The notes below the pieces were generated by a model. It did no database searches. It had not been told where the DNA came from and saw nothing but the letters and a program-made list of their open reading frames with translations. Below are positions 8,744 to 17,714 of a stretch of 49,600 nt of DNA, in pieces. The first letter of the stretch is position 1. Every line of letters begins with the position of its first letter. Origin of the DNA: JBEVEP01 sp040512755 (GTDB taxonomy: Bacteria; Pseudomonadota; Alphaproteobacteria; Rhizobiales; Rhizobiaceae); contig JBEVEP010000049.1 in the NCBI GenBank assembly GCA_040512755.1, positions 1 to 49,600 of the forward strand. Direction: 5' to 3'. A program made the position numbers and the translations under genes.

Positions 8744-9658
8744 TTGGATCGTATCGATGAATTGCTTCACCCGGCGGCGTCCGGTGACTCCCGCTTCAAA
8801 CCGGATCGCTACGGCTCGTTCCGCGGACTGTCGACCTCCGGCTTTCATCGGATCGTCTATGCCGATTGGGGACCCGTGGAGGCAGAAGCTACCGTCGTTT
8901 GCGTGCACGGGCTGACCCGGCAGGCACGCGACTTCGACTATCTCGCTTCGGCTCTCTCGGCACGCGGCTACCGTGTGGTCTGCCCTGATCTGGCCGGCAG
9001 AGGACAAAGCGACTGGCTTCCGAATGTGCTCGACTATGTCTTCCCGCAATACTGCGCCGACATGGCGACGCTTCTGGCGTCGCTCGGCGCGAAAAAACTC
9101 CACTGGATTGGCACCTCGCTTGGCGGGCTGATCGGCATGGTCCTGGCGGGAATGTCGAACAGTCCTATCTCAACGCTGACCGTGAACGACATTTGTCCGG
9201 ATGTCCCCTCCGGAGCCGCTGCGCGTGTTGGATTTCGCATGGCGGGCGCGCCCACTTCCTTCGCCTCGATCGAGGAGGCGGAAAGTTACAACCGCAAAGC
9301 CTTTGTCGCATGCGGCGCATTGACGGACCAGCAATGGCGTCATTTCACCATGCACTCGCTTCGATACGACGAGGCAAGGAACCGGTATTTTCCGACCCTC
9401 GACCCGAAGGTGGGCACCGCTTACGGCTGGCTCTGGTACTATCAGATGACGCTCTGGCAGTATTGGGAGAAGATCAAGGCGCCGATCCTTGCGATACACG
9501 GGGCGGAATCCGACTTCGCGCCCCAACGTCTTATTCAGGAGATGAAACGGCGGACGCCGCAGATGGCAAGCCACGAGGTGGCAGACACGGGGCATATGCC
9601 TATGTTGATGGCCGCCAGCGAAATCGACGCCATTGCGACGTTTCTTTCGAAGCATTGA
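8744..9658 (+). CDS. Alpha/beta hydrolase upstream of PHA synthase
   Basis: A soluble 304-residue alpha/beta hydrolase with oxyanion-loop motif HGLTRQ, nucleophile elbow GTSLGG (Ser125), an acidic residue in HGAESDFAP and the catalytic histidine in DTGHMPM (His284). The start is a TTG at 8744; no in-frame ATG lies near it upstream. It ends 37 bp before phaC on the same strand, so the two are probably co-transcribed. That placement suggests a role in polyhydroxyalkanoate or acyl-ester turnover, but the sequence does not fix a substrate; it lacks the lipase box and length of typical intracellular PHB depolymerases. Confidence 0.8.
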   Translation: MDRIDELLHPAASGDSRFKPDRYGSFRGLSTSGFHRIVYADWGPVEAEATVVCVHGLTRQARDFDYLASALSARGYRVVCPDLAGRGQSDWLPNVLDYVFPQYCADMATLLASLGAKKLHWIGTSLGGLIGMVLAGMSNSPISTLTVNDICPDVPSGAAARVGFRMAGAPTSFASIEEAESYNRKAFVACGALTDQQWRHFTMHSLRYDEARNRYFPTLDPKVGTAYGWLWYYQMTLWQYWEKIKAPILAIHGAESDFAPQRLIQEMKRRTPQMASHEVADTGHMPMLMAASEIDAIATFLSKH

Positions 9659-9695
9659 TGCCGGAGATGCCGGTCCCGACCAGGGAGGACGGAAA

Positions 9696-11468
9696 ATGTC
9701 GAAGCAATCTGACACGCAGAAGCCAGCCGCGCTCGACCCGTTCGAAGCGGGTCGCCAATGGCTTGCGGTCGCCGAGAAGGCGCAGAAGGTCATGACGCAA
9801 TTCGTGGACCGCCAGCTATCAGGACGGACGCCAGACATAATGCCGGTAGCGGCCGATCCGATGGCGCTTGGCCGTCTTTTCACCAGCGTGCTCAGCGATC
9901 CCGCAAGATTGGGATACGCCCAGTTCAATTTCTGGCAGCGACACGCGGACCTGTGGCAGCGGTTGACAGAGACGAAGAGCGACGACACCGGGCAGCAGCC
10001 TGTGAAAGACCGCCGCTTTCGCAGCGAGGAATGGCAGCGTGACGTCGTCTTCAACACGCTGATGCACAGCTATCTGATTGGCGCTGATTGGTTGCGGTCC
10101 CTGCTCACCAACCGCGATGACCTTCCCGCCGCCGATCAGAAGAAACTGTCCTTTTTTGCCGAGCAGCTGATCGATGCGACGGCCCCAACGAACTTTGCGC
10201 TCACCAATCCGGATGTTGTTCGCAAGACGCTGGAAACCGGCGGCGCCAATCTGCTGACGGGATTCTCGAATTTCCTCGATGATCTTGCGAGCGATGCGGG
10301 GCATGTGCGCCGGGCGGATCAGGAAGCCTTCGAACTCGGCGTCAGCATCGCCGCAACCAAGGGTTCCGTTGTCCTTCGCACTGACATGATGGAACTCATC
10401 CAGTACGAGCCGACGACGGAAAAAGTGCGCAAGGTACCGCTGTTACTGCTGCCGCCCTGGGTAAACAAGTACTATCTCTTCGATCTCCAACCTAGATCGA
10501 GCTTCATAAAATGGGCGGTCGATCAGGGCTTCACCGTGTTTGCGATCTCCTGGGTAAACCCGGATGCCTCGCACGCGAATAAGGATTTCGAGAACTACTG
10601 GCTGGAGGGACCGCAGGCTGCCTTTGAGGTGATCGAGAAAGCCACCGGTCAGAAGAAAGTCAATCTGTTCGGATACTGCCTCGGCGGCACACTGACAGCC
10701 GCGGGCCTCGCCTATCTCGCGGAGAAGGGTGACAACCGCGTCAGCTCGGCCACCATGGTCGCGACAATGACCGACTTTTCCGATTTCGGTGATTTCGAAC
10801 TCTTCGTGAACGAGGAGAATGTCGGAGCGCTCGACGGCAGCCGCAAGGGATATGTCGAAAGCGCCGATCTCAGCCGCCTGTTCAGCCTGCTTCGGGCGAA
10901 CGACCTGATCTGGTCGGCGGCGATCAGCAGCTATCTGCTTGCCGACAAGGCAGTCGCATCCGATCTCCTTTACTGGTTCTCTGACGGCATCGGCATGCCG
11001 GCTAAAATGCTCGACACGTTTCAGCGCGAAATCCTCATTGATAACGCACTGACAAAGCCGGGCAGGATCAAGATCGGGGGAGCGGCGATCGACATCCGGA
11101 AGATCAGGACGCCGCTCTGCTTCATTTCACTCCGGGACGATCACGTCGCCAATTGGGAACAGACCTATCGAGGCGCAGAGCGTTTCGAGGCGCCCAAGCG
11201 CTTTATCCTCGGCGGCTCGGGACATAATGCGGGTACGATCAATCCTCCAGCAGCCAACAAGCATGGCTACTGGACCAACGACGCCTTTCCTTCGGAGCCC
11301 GGCGAATGGCTGGAAAAGGCCGAACGGCACGAGGGGTCATGGTGGACCGAATGGGCGTCCTGGCTGACCAAGCACAGCGGGGCCGAAGTCAAGGCACGGC
11401 CAGTCAGCGCTGGACCCTTGCCAGTCCTGGAAGCCGCGCCCGGTTCCTATGCACGGGTTCGCCGATAA
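9696..11468 (+). CDS. phaC: Class I poly(3-hydroxyalkanoate) synthase
   Basis: PhaC polymerises (R)-3-hydroxyacyl-CoA at the granule surface. I chose the ATG at 9696, preceded by GGGAGGA (9683-9689); the frame is open further upstream but overlaps the hydrolase. The 590 residues match class I length. The lipase-like box GYCLGG carries the catalytic Cys328; the Asp in SLRDDHVANW and His in GGSGHNAGTINPP complete the triad. No phaE or phaR subunit is adjacent, as expected for class I. A PHA store fits a methylotroph or a branched-chain amino acid degrader producing acetyl-CoA. Confidence 0.93.
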   Translation: MSKQSDTQKPAALDPFEAGRQWLAVAEKAQKVMTQFVDRQLSGRTPDIMPVAADPMALGRLFTSVLSDPARLGYAQFNFWQRHADLWQRLTETKSDDTGQQPVKDRRFRSEEWQRDVVFNTLMHSYLIGADWLRSLLTNRDDLPAADQKKLSFFAEQLIDATAPTNFALTNPDVVRKTLETGGANLLTGFSNFLDDLASDAGHVRRADQEAFELGVSIAATKGSVVLRTDMMELIQYEPTTEKVRKVPLLLLPPWVNKYYLFDLQPRSSFIKWAVDQGFTVFAISWVNPDASHANKDFENYWLEGPQAAFEVIEKATGQKKVNLFGYCLGGTLTAAGLAYLAEKGDNRVSSATMVATMTDFSDFGDFELFVNEENVGALDGSRKGYVESADLSRLFSLLRANDLIWSAAISSYLLADKAVASDLLYWFSDGIGMPAKMLDTFQREILIDNALTKPGRIKIGGAAIDIRKIRTPLCFISLRDDHVANWEQTYRGAERFEAPKRFILGGSGHNAGTINPPAANKHGYWTNDAFPSEPGEWLEKAERHEGSWWTEWASWLTKHSGAEVKARPVSAGPLPVLEAAPGSYARVRR

Positions 11469-11548
11469 CCCGAGGACGATCGCCACGGCCGACAGACTGT
11501 GAACAGGTTGGAGGTCGTGGTCTTGGCAGCGCCCGGTTCAGCCGGTTC

Positions 11549-12304
11549 CTACAACCCCTGAGCGGCGCGCTCCAGCGTGGACGCATCTTCCCCGAAGGCG
11601 CGTGTCGCGCGGACCGCCGCTTCGAGCAACGGCCGTTTCATGCGTTCGAAGAAGGCTCCGTCGACTCGCGTGCGGGGGCCTGCGATCGTCAATGCACCGA
11701 GCAGAGCCTTGCCCGGTCCGAAAACTGGTGCAGAGATTCCGGCTGTTTCGGGATCACGCTCGCCGTCGGATACGTAGCAGCAGGTCCGGCGAATCGTCTC
11801 GTAGGGTTCGCCCTTTTCGCCTGAAAACGCCACCAGAACCCGGCCACCCGAGCCGGCAAGCAAAGGAAGGACGTCGCCCTCCCGGATCATGTAGCGGATC
11901 GGGTGCTTGGCCTCGATCCGATAGAGGCAAGTCCGCACATTCCCTGACCGCACGTAGAAAGTGACACTTTCCAGGCTCAGCTCGGACAGCTCACGCATGA
12001 CAGGCATCAATATGTCAGCATCAACCAAGCCCCTCTGGTAGAGCGCGCCGAGCCGAAAGGCCGCAGGTCCGACGCGATAGCGGCCGCCTTCCAGCCGCTC
12101 CAGGTACTGGCCACGCAGCAGCGATCCGGCGAGCCTGAGAATCGTGCTCTTGTAGAAGCCGGTCCGTGCCGCGAGTTCTGCAAGAGACAGCGTGCGGTCG
12201 GACTGTGTGAAGGCGTTCAGAATTGCAATCGCCCGGTCGACTGCAGCAACGCCATCGGCCACGGCGTTATATGCAACTTTCGCGTGCGGGATTTCAGATG
12301 ACAC
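11549..12304 (-). CDS. IclR family transcriptional regulator
   Basis: The 251-residue protein has an N-terminal winged HTH (DRAIAILNAFTQSDRTLSLAELAARTGFYKS split across about 23-52) and a C-terminal IclR effector domain. It is divergent from the tripartite tricarboxylate transporter operon, with repeated CAGAATG elements between them, so it probably represses or activates that operon in response to the transported carboxylate or its CoA derivative. It converges with phaC across an 80-bp gap in which I see no clear terminator. Confidence 0.9.
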   Translation of the reverse strand: MSSEIPHAKVAYNAVADGVAAVDRAIAILNAFTQSDRTLSLAELAARTGFYKSTILRLAGSLLRGQYLERLEGGRYRVGPAAFRLGALYQRGLVDADILMPVMRELSELSLESVTFYVRSGNVRTCLYRIEAKHPIRYMIREGDVLPLLAGSGGRVLVAFSGEKGEPYETIRRTCCYVSDGERDPETAGISAPVFGPGKALLGALTIAGPRTRVDGAFFERMKRPLLEAAVRATRAFGEDASTLERAAQGL

Positions 12305-12335
12305 GCTCCCGATTCCCTGTAATGGTGATGAAACT

Positions 12336-12394
12336 CATTCTGCCACATACCGAGGCGTTCTGTCCAGCAGAATGTCGTTTTGCTTGACAGAATG
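12336..12394. promoter_or_regulatory. Repeated operator motif between iclR-type gene and tct operon
   Basis: CAGAATG occurs at 12368-12374 and again at 12388-12394, exactly 20 bp (two helical turns) apart, and its inverse CATTCTG at 12336-12342. TTCTGtccagCAGAA (12358-12372) is a 15-bp palindrome. A TTGACA (-35-like) at 12384-12389 overlaps the last copy. The array fits an IclR-family operator controlling the divergent promoters. Confidence 0.5.
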
Positions 12395-12484
12395 AGCCGC
12401 GCCCGGCATGAGTCCGGTTGTATTTGCCTGGGAACAGGCGCATGTGAAGAGACCTCGATCTGGGGTCGTAATGAGGAGGAAATA

Positions 12485-13462
12485 ATGCTGAGCAGACGCA
12501 CTTTCTTGATGAGCACCGTCGCAGCCGGCGGGGCCGCAGTCGCAGGTCTGCCGCTTGGCATGGCCGCAGCTCAGGAACCGCCACAGCTCCAGATGTTTGT
12601 GCCAGCCGCGCCCGGCGGCGGTTGGGACCAGACGGCTCGCACGATGGACCAAGTTCTGCGCAGCGAAAAGCTGATCAGCGGCGCCCAGATCACCAATGTC
12701 GGTGGCGCGGGCGGAACCGTGGGACTGCCGCAGTTCGTCAACCAGTGGAAAGGCAAGCCGAATGCGCTGATGATCGCCGGCATGGTCATGGTCGGAGCCA
12801 TCATCGCCAACAAGTCGCCGGTAAATCTGAGCCAGACCACGCCGATCGCCAGGCTGACGGGCGAGTTCGAGGCTCTGGTCGTGCCCGCAGCATCCCCCTT
12901 CCAAACCGTGGCCGACTTTGTCGCCGCACTGAAGGCAGACTCGGCCAAGGTTCCGGTGGCTGGCGGTTCAGCCGGCGGCACCGATCACATCCTCTTTGGC
13001 CTCATTGCAAAATCGGCCGGCGTTGATCCGACGACGATCTCCTACGTGCCGTTTGCCGGCGGTGGCGAGGCGCTTGCAGCGCTGCTGGGCAATCAGGTCG
13101 CGGCCGGCATTTCCGGTTATGGCGAATTCTCCGAGCAGGTGAAGGCCGGCACGCTGCGTCTGCTCGCCATATCTGCCGACAAGCGTCAGGAAGGCATAGA
13201 TGCGCCCACGCTAAAAGAGCAAGGCGTCGAGATCGAACTCTTCAACTGGCGCGGAGTGTTTGCGCCGCCGGAAGTCTCCGACGAGGACAAGGCGGCTATG
13301 GTGAAGCTGGTGGAAACCATGGCCGGCAGCGCCGCCTGGGCCGAAGAAGTGAAGAAGCGTAACTGGACGCCAATCCTTCTCACCGGAGACGAGTACGCGA
13401 AGTTCCTGGCCGAGGACGCCGCTCGGATCGAAGGCATCCTGAAAGACCTCGGACTGGCCTGA
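12485..13462 (+). CDS. tctC: Tripartite tricarboxylate transporter substrate-binding protein (TctC/Bug family)
   Basis: The 325-residue exported binding protein delivers a carboxylate to TctAB. The ATG at 12485 follows GAGGAGG and opens a Tat-like signal peptide (SRRTFLM, then hydrophobic region, cleavage near AAAQ). The mature chain has the Bug-family start FVPAAPGGGWDQTAR and the conserved AGGTDHILF region. It leads the tct operon. The ligand may be citrate given the downstream citryl-CoA lyase, but Bug proteins bind many carboxylates. Confidence 0.9.
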   Translation: MLSRRTFLMSTVAAGGAAVAGLPLGMAAAQEPPQLQMFVPAAPGGGWDQTARTMDQVLRSEKLISGAQITNVGGAGGTVGLPQFVNQWKGKPNALMIAGMVMVGAIIANKSPVNLSQTTPIARLTGEFEALVVPAASPFQTVADFVAALKADSAKVPVAGGSAGGTDHILFGLIAKSAGVDPTTISYVPFAGGGEALAALLGNQVAAGISGYGEFSEQVKAGTLRLLAISADKRQEGIDAPTLKEQGVEIELFNWRGVFAPPEVSDEDKAAMVKLVETMAGSAAWAEEVKKRNWTPILLTGDEYAKFLAEDAARIEGILKDLGLA

Positions 13463-13472
13463 TTTGGCTCGA

Positions 13473-13495
13473 CGGAGCCCGTTCTGCGGGCTCCG
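13473..13495 (+). terminator. Intra-operon hairpin after tctC
   Basis: CGGAGCCCG (13473-13481) and CGGGCTCCG (13487-13495) form a 9-bp stem with a 5-nt loop, just after the tctC stop codon and without a T-tract. Such hairpins often raise binding-protein mRNA over the membrane subunits by blocking 3' decay or by partial termination. Confidence 0.5.
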
Positions 13496-13595
13496 GCTAC
13501 CCCATGACTGCCCGAGCAGAGGATGCCGCCTCCCGACGCGTCGGCATGGACAAGGCTCCAGCTCACCAGGAAACGCACCACGCAGGAGCTAGCAC

Positions 13596-14102
13596 GTGAG
13601 CGTCAGCGACCCGCATTCGGACCCGCACCCAGGCCTTGCCCTACCGGAAGCTCTGATCGGCATCGGACTTTTGGTCTGCGCCGGCGCAGTCGTCTGGCAG
13701 ACTGCCGTCATGCCGGTTTCGCCCATGTATTCCAAAGTCGGCCCGACCGTCTTCCCCTACATGACCGCTGCGGGGCTGGCGATCCTCGCGATCTTGCTCT
13801 TCATCCAGGCCATGCGCGGGGGCTGGCAGCCGGACGACGAGAAAGAGGTGAAAGCCGATTGGAAGTCGGTAGCCTTCGTGGCGGCAGGACTGGTCGCCAA
13901 CGTCGCGCTGATCGGACCGCTCGGGTTCACGGCCGCTTCCGCGGTTCTCTTCGTGCTGGTCGCGCACGGCTTCGGCAGCAGGCAGCCGATCCGCAATGCA
14001 GTCACCGGGCTGGTGCTGTCGCTTGCGGCCTATTTCGGTTTTGCCAAAGCCCTCGGCGTAAATATCGGCGCCGGCGTCATCGAAAGACTGCTGGGAGCCT
14101 GA
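13596..14102 (+). CDS. tctB: Tripartite tricarboxylate transporter small membrane subunit TctB
   Basis: The 168-residue integral membrane protein has about four hydrophobic segments (starting LIGIGLLVCAGAVVWQTAV and ending with LVLSLAAYFGFAKAL), the size and topology of TctB. It starts with a GTG at 13596 preceded by CAGGAGC. The next gene, tctA, begins 4 bp after its stop codon. Assignment rests on size, topology and position because TctB is poorly conserved. Confidence 0.88.
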   Translation: MSVSDPHSDPHPGLALPEALIGIGLLVCAGAVVWQTAVMPVSPMYSKVGPTVFPYMTAAGLAILAILLFIQAMRGGWQPDDEKEVKADWKSVAFVAAGLVANVALIGPLGFTAASAVLFVLVAHGFGSRQPIRNAVTGLVLSLAAYFGFAKALGVNIGAGVIERLLGA

Positions 14103-14106
14103 GCCC

Positions 14107-15630
14107 ATGGACACACTTTCCCAACTCGCCCATGGCTTTGCTGTCGCGCTGACCTGGCAGAACCTTTTGTGGTGTCTGCTCGGTACGACCCTTGGCACCG
14201 CCATCGGCGTGCTGCCCGGACTTGGGCCGGCGCTGACCATCGCACTTCTCTTGCCGATCACCTTCCAGGTCGCGCCGGAAGCATCGTTCATCCTTTTTGC
14301 CGGCATCTACTACGGCGCTATGTACGGTGGCTCGACCACTTCGATCCTGCTCAACACACCGGGTGAAAGCGCGACAATCGTAACCGCGCTCGAGGGCAAC
14401 AAGATGGCCCGGTCCGGACGCGGTGGCGCGGCGCTTGCCACATCGGCGATTGGCTCCTTCGTCGCCGGCATGATTGGTACGCTCGGCGTCGCGTTCCTCG
14501 CTCCTGTCGTGGTGAGCTTCGCGCTGGCCTTCGGTCCGGCTGAGTATTTCTCACTGATGGTGCTCGCCTTCGTCATGGTTTCGGCCGTCCTTGGGTCTTC
14601 CGCGGTGCGGGGTCTGACCAGCCTGTTCGTCGGCTTCTTCCTCGGGATGATCGGTGTCGATCTGCAAACCGGCCAGCCTCGTTTTACCTTCGGCGTCTCG
14701 GAACTGCTCGACGGCACCAGCATGATTGTGGCCGCCGTCGGTCTCTTCGCCGTCGGCGAAACGCTCTACGTGGCATCCCGGCGTTACGCGGGGCGCGACG
14801 AGATCATCCCGCTCAAAGGCTCGCTCTACATGACAGCGCAGGAGTGGGCCCGCTCATGGAAAGCCTGGCTGCGCGGCGCGGCGATCGGCTTCCCGATCGG
14901 CGCCCTGCCTGCGGGCGGCGCGGAGATCCCCACCTTCCTGTCCTACGCGCTCGAAAAGAAGCTCTCCAACCACAAGGAAGAGTTCGGGACAACTGGCGCG
15001 ATCGAGGGCGTCGCGGGGCCGGAGGCGGCAAATAACGCCTCCGCCGCCGGCGTGCTGGTGCCGATGCTGACGCTTGGACTGCCGACTTCGGCCACCGCCG
15101 CCATCATGCTCTCCGCGTTCCAGAGCTACGGCATCAATCCAGGCCCGCTGCTGCTCCAGACCCAGCCTGCGTTGGTCTGGGGACTGGTCGCCAGCCTGTT
15201 CGTTGCCAACGTGCTGCTGGTCATTCTCAATCTGCCGCTGATCGGGCTTTGGGTGCGGCTGCTGAAAATCCCTGCTCCGCAGCTCTATGCCGGCATCCTT
15301 GTCTTCGCGACGGTCGGCACTTACGGAATCTCCCAATCTCCCGTCGACCTCATCCTGCTTTACGTGCTCGGCGCGATGGGATTCCTGATGCGGCGCTTCG
15401 ACTTTCCGACCGCGCCGGTGATCATCGGCATGATCCTGGGGCCGCTGGCCGAGACCCAGTTCCGCCGGGCGATGACGATCTCCAACGGCGACTGGTCGGT
15501 GTTTTACACCCATCCATTGTCGTTGACCCTGCTGATCCTGGCGCTTCTGGCGCTGCTTGGACCGCGCGTCTACGGCATCATCGTCCACCGCCGCACGCGC
15601 GGCCCCGAACACGTGCCGGGCGATGCGTAG
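14107..15630 (+). CDS. tctA: Tripartite tricarboxylate transporter large membrane subunit TctA
   Basis: The 507-residue protein has the signature glycine-rich TctA motifs: GTTLGTAIGVLPGLGPA near the N-terminus, the YGGSTTSILLNTPGE motif near 77-91, and the mirrored GIPGGP-like region represented by LTLGLPTSATAA. Around a dozen membrane segments are apparent. It is the ion-coupled translocation subunit, energised by the membrane potential or an ion gradient rather than ATP. It ends 15 bp before the CoA-transferase gene. Confidence 0.95.
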   Translation: MDTLSQLAHGFAVALTWQNLLWCLLGTTLGTAIGVLPGLGPALTIALLLPITFQVAPEASFILFAGIYYGAMYGGSTTSILLNTPGESATIVTALEGNKMARSGRGGAALATSAIGSFVAGMIGTLGVAFLAPVVVSFALAFGPAEYFSLMVLAFVMVSAVLGSSAVRGLTSLFVGFFLGMIGVDLQTGQPRFTFGVSELLDGTSMIVAAVGLFAVGETLYVASRRYAGRDEIIPLKGSLYMTAQEWARSWKAWLRGAAIGFPIGALPAGGAEIPTFLSYALEKKLSNHKEEFGTTGAIEGVAGPEAANNASAAGVLVPMLTLGLPTSATAAIMLSAFQSYGINPGPLLLQTQPALVWGLVASLFVANVLLVILNLPLIGLWVRLLKIPAPQLYAGILVFATVGTYGISQSPVDLILLYVLGAMGFLMRRFDFPTAPVIIGMILGPLAETQFRRAMTISNGDWSVFYTHPLSLTLLILALLALLGPRVYGIIVHRRTRGPEHVPGDA

Positions 15631-15645
15631 ACCCGGAGAACGCGC

Positions 15646-16827
15646 ATGACCGGACTTCTGGCGGGCATTCGCGTTCTCGACCTCACCAATGTGCTGGCTG
15701 GCCCCTATTGCGCCTATCAGCTTGCGCTGCTCGGCGCAGACGTCATCAAGGTCGAGCACCCGGAGGGCGGCGACCTTGCCCGCCAGCTCGGGGCCTCGCC
15801 TGAACTGAACGCGGCTGGCATGGGGGCATCGTTTCTCGCTCAAAATGCCGGGAAGCGCTCCGTGGTCCTCGACCTCAAGAAGGATGCCGACCGAGCGCGG
15901 TTTCTCGATCTGGTGGCCACCGCCGACGCGCTGGTCGAGAACTTCCGCCCGGGTGTCATGAACCGTCTGGGGCTCGGGTACGAAGAGCTGAGGAAGGTCC
16001 GACCGGGATTGGTCTATTGCGCGATCTCAGGCTTTGGCCAGACCGGTCCGATGCGGGACAATCCGGCCTACGACCAGATCATCCAGGGCCTTTCCGGGAT
16101 CATGAGCATTACCGGAACGCCCGAGACGGCGCCTCTAAGGGTTGGCTACCCGGTCGCGGACACGCTCGGGGGGCTGTTCGGGGCCTTCGCGATAACCTCG
16201 GCGCTTGTGCGGCAGAAATCGAGTGGCGAAGGAGTGTTTCTCGACGTCTCGATGCTCGAATGCACCCTCAGCGCACTCGGATGGCCGGTTTCCAACTACC
16301 TGACGGCCGATGTCGAGCCACATCCCATGGGCAATGAGAACATGACTGCTGCGCCGTCGGGGACGTTCCGCACGGGCGACGGCCTTCTCAACATCGCCGC
16401 CAACAAGCAGGAGCAATTCGTCACGCTCTGCAGTCTCCTCGGCCGGCCTGAGCTTGCGACGGACGAGCGCTTCGCCGAACGTGAAGCCCGCAAGCGCCAC
16501 AGGGCAGAGCTCAAGCTGCAGGTCGAAGAAGCCCTCGCAGCCGCGCCGGCATCGGTTTGGGAGGAGAAGCTCAACAAGGCCGGCGTGCCTGCCGGCAGGG
16601 TTCTGACCATCCCGCAGGTGCTCGACGAACCACAGGTCCGCGAGCGTCAGATTGCAGCGGCCTTTGCGGGCGTGGCCGGGCGGGAAAAGCCGCTCACCGT
16701 CGTTCGCGGAGGGTTCCTTGTTGACGGCGAAGCACCGCTGCCAAAGTCCCCGCCTCCGGCATTGGGAGAGCACATGGACGAGGTCTTCGGCACGGTACCA
16801 GGCCATAAGAACAGGCTCCAGGCATGA
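15646..16827 (+). CDS. Family III (CaiB/BaiF) CoA-transferase
   Basis: The 393-residue enzyme starts GIRVLDLTNVLAGPYC, the typical family III N-terminus, and carries the catalytic aspartate in GYPVADTLGG (Asp172). It transfers CoA between carboxylic acids. Its stop codon overlaps the citryl-CoA lyase-like gene by 4 bp (ATGA). The context (carboxylate importer upstream, citryl-CoA lyase downstream) suggests it activates the imported acid, for example citrate, with succinyl- or acetyl-CoA. That substrate is inference. Confidence 0.88.
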   Translation: MTGLLAGIRVLDLTNVLAGPYCAYQLALLGADVIKVEHPEGGDLARQLGASPELNAAGMGASFLAQNAGKRSVVLDLKKDADRARFLDLVATADALVENFRPGVMNRLGLGYEELRKVRPGLVYCAISGFGQTGPMRDNPAYDQIIQGLSGIMSITGTPETAPLRVGYPVADTLGGLFGAFAITSALVRQKSSGEGVFLDVSMLECTLSALGWPVSNYLTADVEPHPMGNENMTAAPSGTFRTGDGLLNIAANKQEQFVTLCSLLGRPELATDERFAEREARKRHRAELKLQVEEALAAAPASVWEEKLNKAGVPAGRVLTIPQVLDEPQVRERQIAAAFAGVAGREKPLTVVRGGFLVDGEAPLPKSPPPALGEHMDEVFGTVPGHKNRLQA

Positions 16828-17648
16828 GCGAGAAGGCGTCAGGCCGCGAACGTGGCGAGGAATGGTGGTCGACCGGCATCATCGAAATGCGCCCTGGCAT
16901 GATCCGGCTGCGCGGCTACGAGATCCAGGACCTTATCGGCAAGATCAGTTTTCCGGCGATGATATGGCTGATGCTACGCGGCGACCTTCCGAGCGAGCAA
17001 GAGGCAGAACTCCTTGGCATCGCACTGGCAGCCGCGGTCGACCACGGCCCGCAGGCCCCTTCCATTGCCATCGCGCGGATGGCAGCGACCTGCGGCGTGG
17101 GGATCAACAGCGCCATGGCATCCGCCATCAACGTGCTCGGTGATGTTCATGGCGGCGCGGGCGAGCAGGCGCTCATCTTCTTTGGCGAGATCGCGGCGGC
17201 GATGGATACCGGGCTGTCGATGGAGGTGGCCGTCAGCATCCGGCTTGATCGCTTCTTTTCGGAGGAAAAGGGCTATGTCCCCGGCCTCGGCCATCGCTTT
17301 CATCCGGTCGACCCACGGGCGCCGCGGCTGCTGCAGCTTGTCCGGGAGTTTGCAGGCCGCGGCGTGATAAACGGGCGTTTCGCTGCGATCGCGAAGACGG
17401 TCGAAGCACATGTGGCGGCACGCAAGGGCAAGCTGATACCGCTTAACATCGACGGCGCCACGGCGGTCATATACGGGGAACTCGGCTTCCCCCCGCCTCT
17501 GACACGCGGCTTGTTCGTGCTCTCACGATCGGTAGGCATCCTCGCTCATGCCTGGGAACAATCCCAACAGCCAGAACGCAACAAAGGTCCGCTTCCGCGC
17601 GAATGGCTCTGGGCCTATCGAGGTAAGCCGGAACGCGCGCTCGAATAA
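16824..17648 (+). CDS. Citryl-CoA lyase-like protein (citrate synthase fold)
   Basis: The 274-residue protein aligns with the C-terminal two thirds of citrate synthase. The three catalytic residues are present: His109 in DVHGG, His157 in GLGHRFHP and Asp210 in LNIDGATAV. Length fits stand-alone citryl-CoA lyases, which cleave citryl-CoA to acetyl-CoA and oxaloacetate. Coupled by ATGA overlap to the CoA-transferase, it would complete a two-enzyme citrate cleavage route. A different 3-hydroxy-3-carboxyacyl-CoA substrate (for instance citramalyl- or methylcitryl-type) cannot be excluded. Confidence 0.8.
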   Translation: MSEKASGRERGEEWWSTGIIEMRPGMIRLRGYEIQDLIGKISFPAMIWLMLRGDLPSEQEAELLGIALAAAVDHGPQAPSIAIARMAATCGVGINSAMASAINVLGDVHGGAGEQALIFFGEIAAAMDTGLSMEVAVSIRLDRFFSEEKGYVPGLGHRFHPVDPRAPRLLQLVREFAGRGVINGRFAAIAKTVEAHVAARKGKLIPLNIDGATAVIYGELGFPPPLTRGLFVLSRSVGILAHAWEQSQQPERNKGPLPREWLWAYRGKPERALE

Positions 17649-17685
17649 GACCGACTGCGCCGCTAAAAATCAAAAGATTGGAGCA

Positions 17686-17712
17686 AAGGGCCTGATTCCG
17701 ATTCAGGCCCTT
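17686..17712. terminator. Bidirectional terminator between convergent genes
   Basis: AAGGGCCTGA (17686-17695) pairs perfectly with TCAGGCCCTT (17703-17712), 7-nt loop. It lies between the plus-strand citryl-CoA lyase stop (17648) and the minus-strand YbaK stop (17715). T-rich TTCTCT follows on the plus strand; on the minus strand TT, then GCTCCAATCTTTTGATTTTT. Confidence 0.75.
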
Positions 17713-17714
17713 CT

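Noticed and set aside
12384..12412. Sigma-70 promoter for tctC with TTGACA and a -10 17 bp downstream
   Set aside because: The would-be -10 (CATGAG) matches poorly; only the -35-like element is worth noting.
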